Origin: Vespula vulgaris
Lineage: Eukaryota; Arthropoda; Insecta; Hymenoptera; Vespidae
NCBI RefSeq assembly: GCF_905475345.1
Contig: NC_066589.1
Location: forward strand, 9,857,001-9,921,000
Direction of reading: 5' to 3'
DNA length: 64,000 bases
The position numbers and the translations under genes are program-made. The notes beneath the pieces were generated by a model. It did no database searches, was not told the DNA's origin, and worked only from the letters and a program-made list of their open reading frames with translations. Position 1 is the stretch's first letter; every line of letters begins with the position of its first letter. Positions 62,519 to 64,000 of this stretch are shown piece by piece.

Positions 62519-64000
62519 CGTCGATATCGCTCCCGATCAACGATAGGTGCGACCAAAGCGCGACCAAACGATATTCGACGGTCTTATCGCTAATGATATT
62601 TCTAACAAAACGCGACACAGTCTTCCTTTTCCTCCTTTACTTCTTTTCTTTCTTTTATTCCGCAAGTAGACGGACAGCCGGATGGATAGATATGCGCGTT
62701 CGTTAAATCGACACGACCCGGCATAATTATCAAATTTTACGAGTAGCTTCTGTTTCTTTTTTTTTTTTTTTTCAAATATGTGTACGCTTCAATACCATTC
62801 ACGCTTGCTGCGCGACCTACGCATTTGCATAATGATGGATGATGCATCCGAATGAATAGGAGTACGTTATACGTTTCTTTATATTTGTTTGACGCGAACG
62901 AGAGACGTTTTCGGTAGAAAAAGGAAAAAGTAAACAAGAGAGAGAGAGAGACAAGGAAACGTAGAGGAGGAGGAGGAAGAGGAAGAAGAATGAAAAGGGA
63001 GAAGAAAAAAAGAGAAAAAGGAAAAAAAGAAAAAGGAGTGCTGGCGTCTTCGAAGCGCTCTGCCACTTCGTGACGTGCGGGGGAAAAAGTCGCGTGGGAG
63101 TAGGACACTAACACACAGGTATACGCGATGCAAGCACGTGCACGAAGAGGCGACAGGATAATATACGTTTAAGTGATAATATACATTTAAATGCCCGATG
63201 ATATCTATAGCTGGAACGTGTGTCATCGCAAAAATAAGGGCTCGATCGACCGACCGTGTTTGGTCGTCTTTACGAAAGGCTTAGGATTGATCATCGAAGG
63301 TTTCTCTCTTTCTCTCTCTCTCGAACACATTTCTTCTTCGGCTATCTTCGTGACGTGCCGAACGTTTTCCTCCATTCGTTTACGTATACATTACGTAGGA
63401 AAAGCGTGTAAGATCGATGCTAAGATACCAACGCACGTACGTATGTATGCACGTCCGTACGTACGTACGTACGTATGCGCGCACGTATATATCCATCTAC
63501 AACTGGAGCCGCACACATCGGCGATTGTATATAAATTTAAAGTGTGTGTCCAAAACGTATGTACAACGAATAACCTCTAGCCGGTACTAGAATCTATTTT
63601 AAGAAGAAGCTTCCCCACCGGGTGACGCGCTCGTCCAGAGGCAGAAAGCATCCGCGAGTCTTTCTCGTCGAGTGGCTTAGGCCCTCGAAAAACGACGAGC
63701 GAGCTAGGAAAAGAAGAAAAAAAAAGGTGTCAAGGTTCGCTTTCGATTGCTAACTTTTCAATTTGTCGAAGAAGAGAATGGTCTACGAGTAGATTCGACT
63801 GGTCCGTCGGCTTTTGCCGAGGTCGTCCGAGGGAGAGTGCAAGGGCGGGAAGAAGAAGGCGGGGCTGCGGAATTCGAGAGCGCAGGGTCGCCAACAGGAT
63901 CGAGAGAGTTCGACGAGCTGATCTCTCTGCTCGATCGTAACAAAAGCTTCTACGTCGAGATCGATTGCTTGTTTAATCATACAGGAAATTAAAAGGAGAA
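62519..64000. other. region upstream of Ih, no confirmed gene
   Basis: Contains the Ih 5' UTR and promoter. Purine-rich repeats lie at 62935-63040 and (ACGT)-rich repeats at 63430-63490. A + strand open frame at 63747-63992 is GC-rich and ends EFDELISLLDRNKSFYVEIDCLFNHTGN. It may be an exon of a neighbouring gene, but its other exons would lie outside the window and I cannot confirm it. Confidence 0.35.

Noticed and set aside
1..64000. Transposon or viral insertions
   Set aside because: I looked for transposase, reverse transcriptase and integrase motifs and long terminal inverted repeats on both strands and saw none. Short non-autonomous elements cannot be excluded by eye.

Overview
The window is insect nuclear DNA, most likely hymenopteran. 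All recognisable genes are split by GT-AG introns. CpG dinucleotides are abundant in moderately AT-rich sequence, and (GA)n, (AT)n, (ACAT)n and trinucleotide microsatellites are unusually dense. The best protein matches I can recall are to insect proteins, for example an Ih/HCN channel that closely follows the Drosophila one. The species cannot be fixed from sequence alone. I see no bacterial, viral or transposon coding sequence.

Layout. Positions 1-6668 hold Wnt5 on the + strand (seven coding exons, first intron nearly 4 kb). Positions 8106-8853 hold mitochondrial ribosomal protein L18 on the - strand, head-to-head with PHF12 (PHD-PHD-FHA, + strand, 9424-11938). PHF12 is tail-to-tail with GPN3 (- strand, 12119-13211). 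A small unrecognised coiled-coil gene follows on the + strand (14471 to about 14959 or 15187). Next is a CHST11-type Golgi carbohydrate sulfotransferase (- strand, 15692-19395), separated by a GC-rich, repeat-laden divergent promoter region from an unrecognised 258-residue protein gene (+ strand, 21179-22187). Positions 22.2-33.6 kb contain no convincing coding exon and show a strong T-richness on the + strand. From 33612 to 62518 on the - strand lies one large gene, the hyperpolarisation-activated cyclic-nucleotide-gated channel Ih (HCN), with a complete set of exons. All splice phases were tracked by hand, and every recognised gene closes as a full reading frame with a length divisible by three.

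The main observations beyond routine annotation concern the Ih gene. It has two alternative first coding exons, both in phase 1: one with long polyglycine and polyasparagine tracts, one short. It also has three candidate phase-0 cassette exons (75, 108 and 30 nt) in the 12.3-kb intron separating S4 from S5. Any of them could be inserted in frame into the S4-S5 linker, the part that couples voltage sensing to gating. Long (GA)n and (TC)n tracts in opposite orientation flank these candidates.

The genes do not form a pathway. Wnt5 (secreted ligand), the sulfotransferase (proteoglycan sulfation) and Ih (excitability) belong to cell-surface and neuronal biology. mRpL18, PHF12 and GPN3 are compact housekeeping genes packed head-to-head and tail-to-tail. 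No wholly new biological system was found; two genes remain unidentified.
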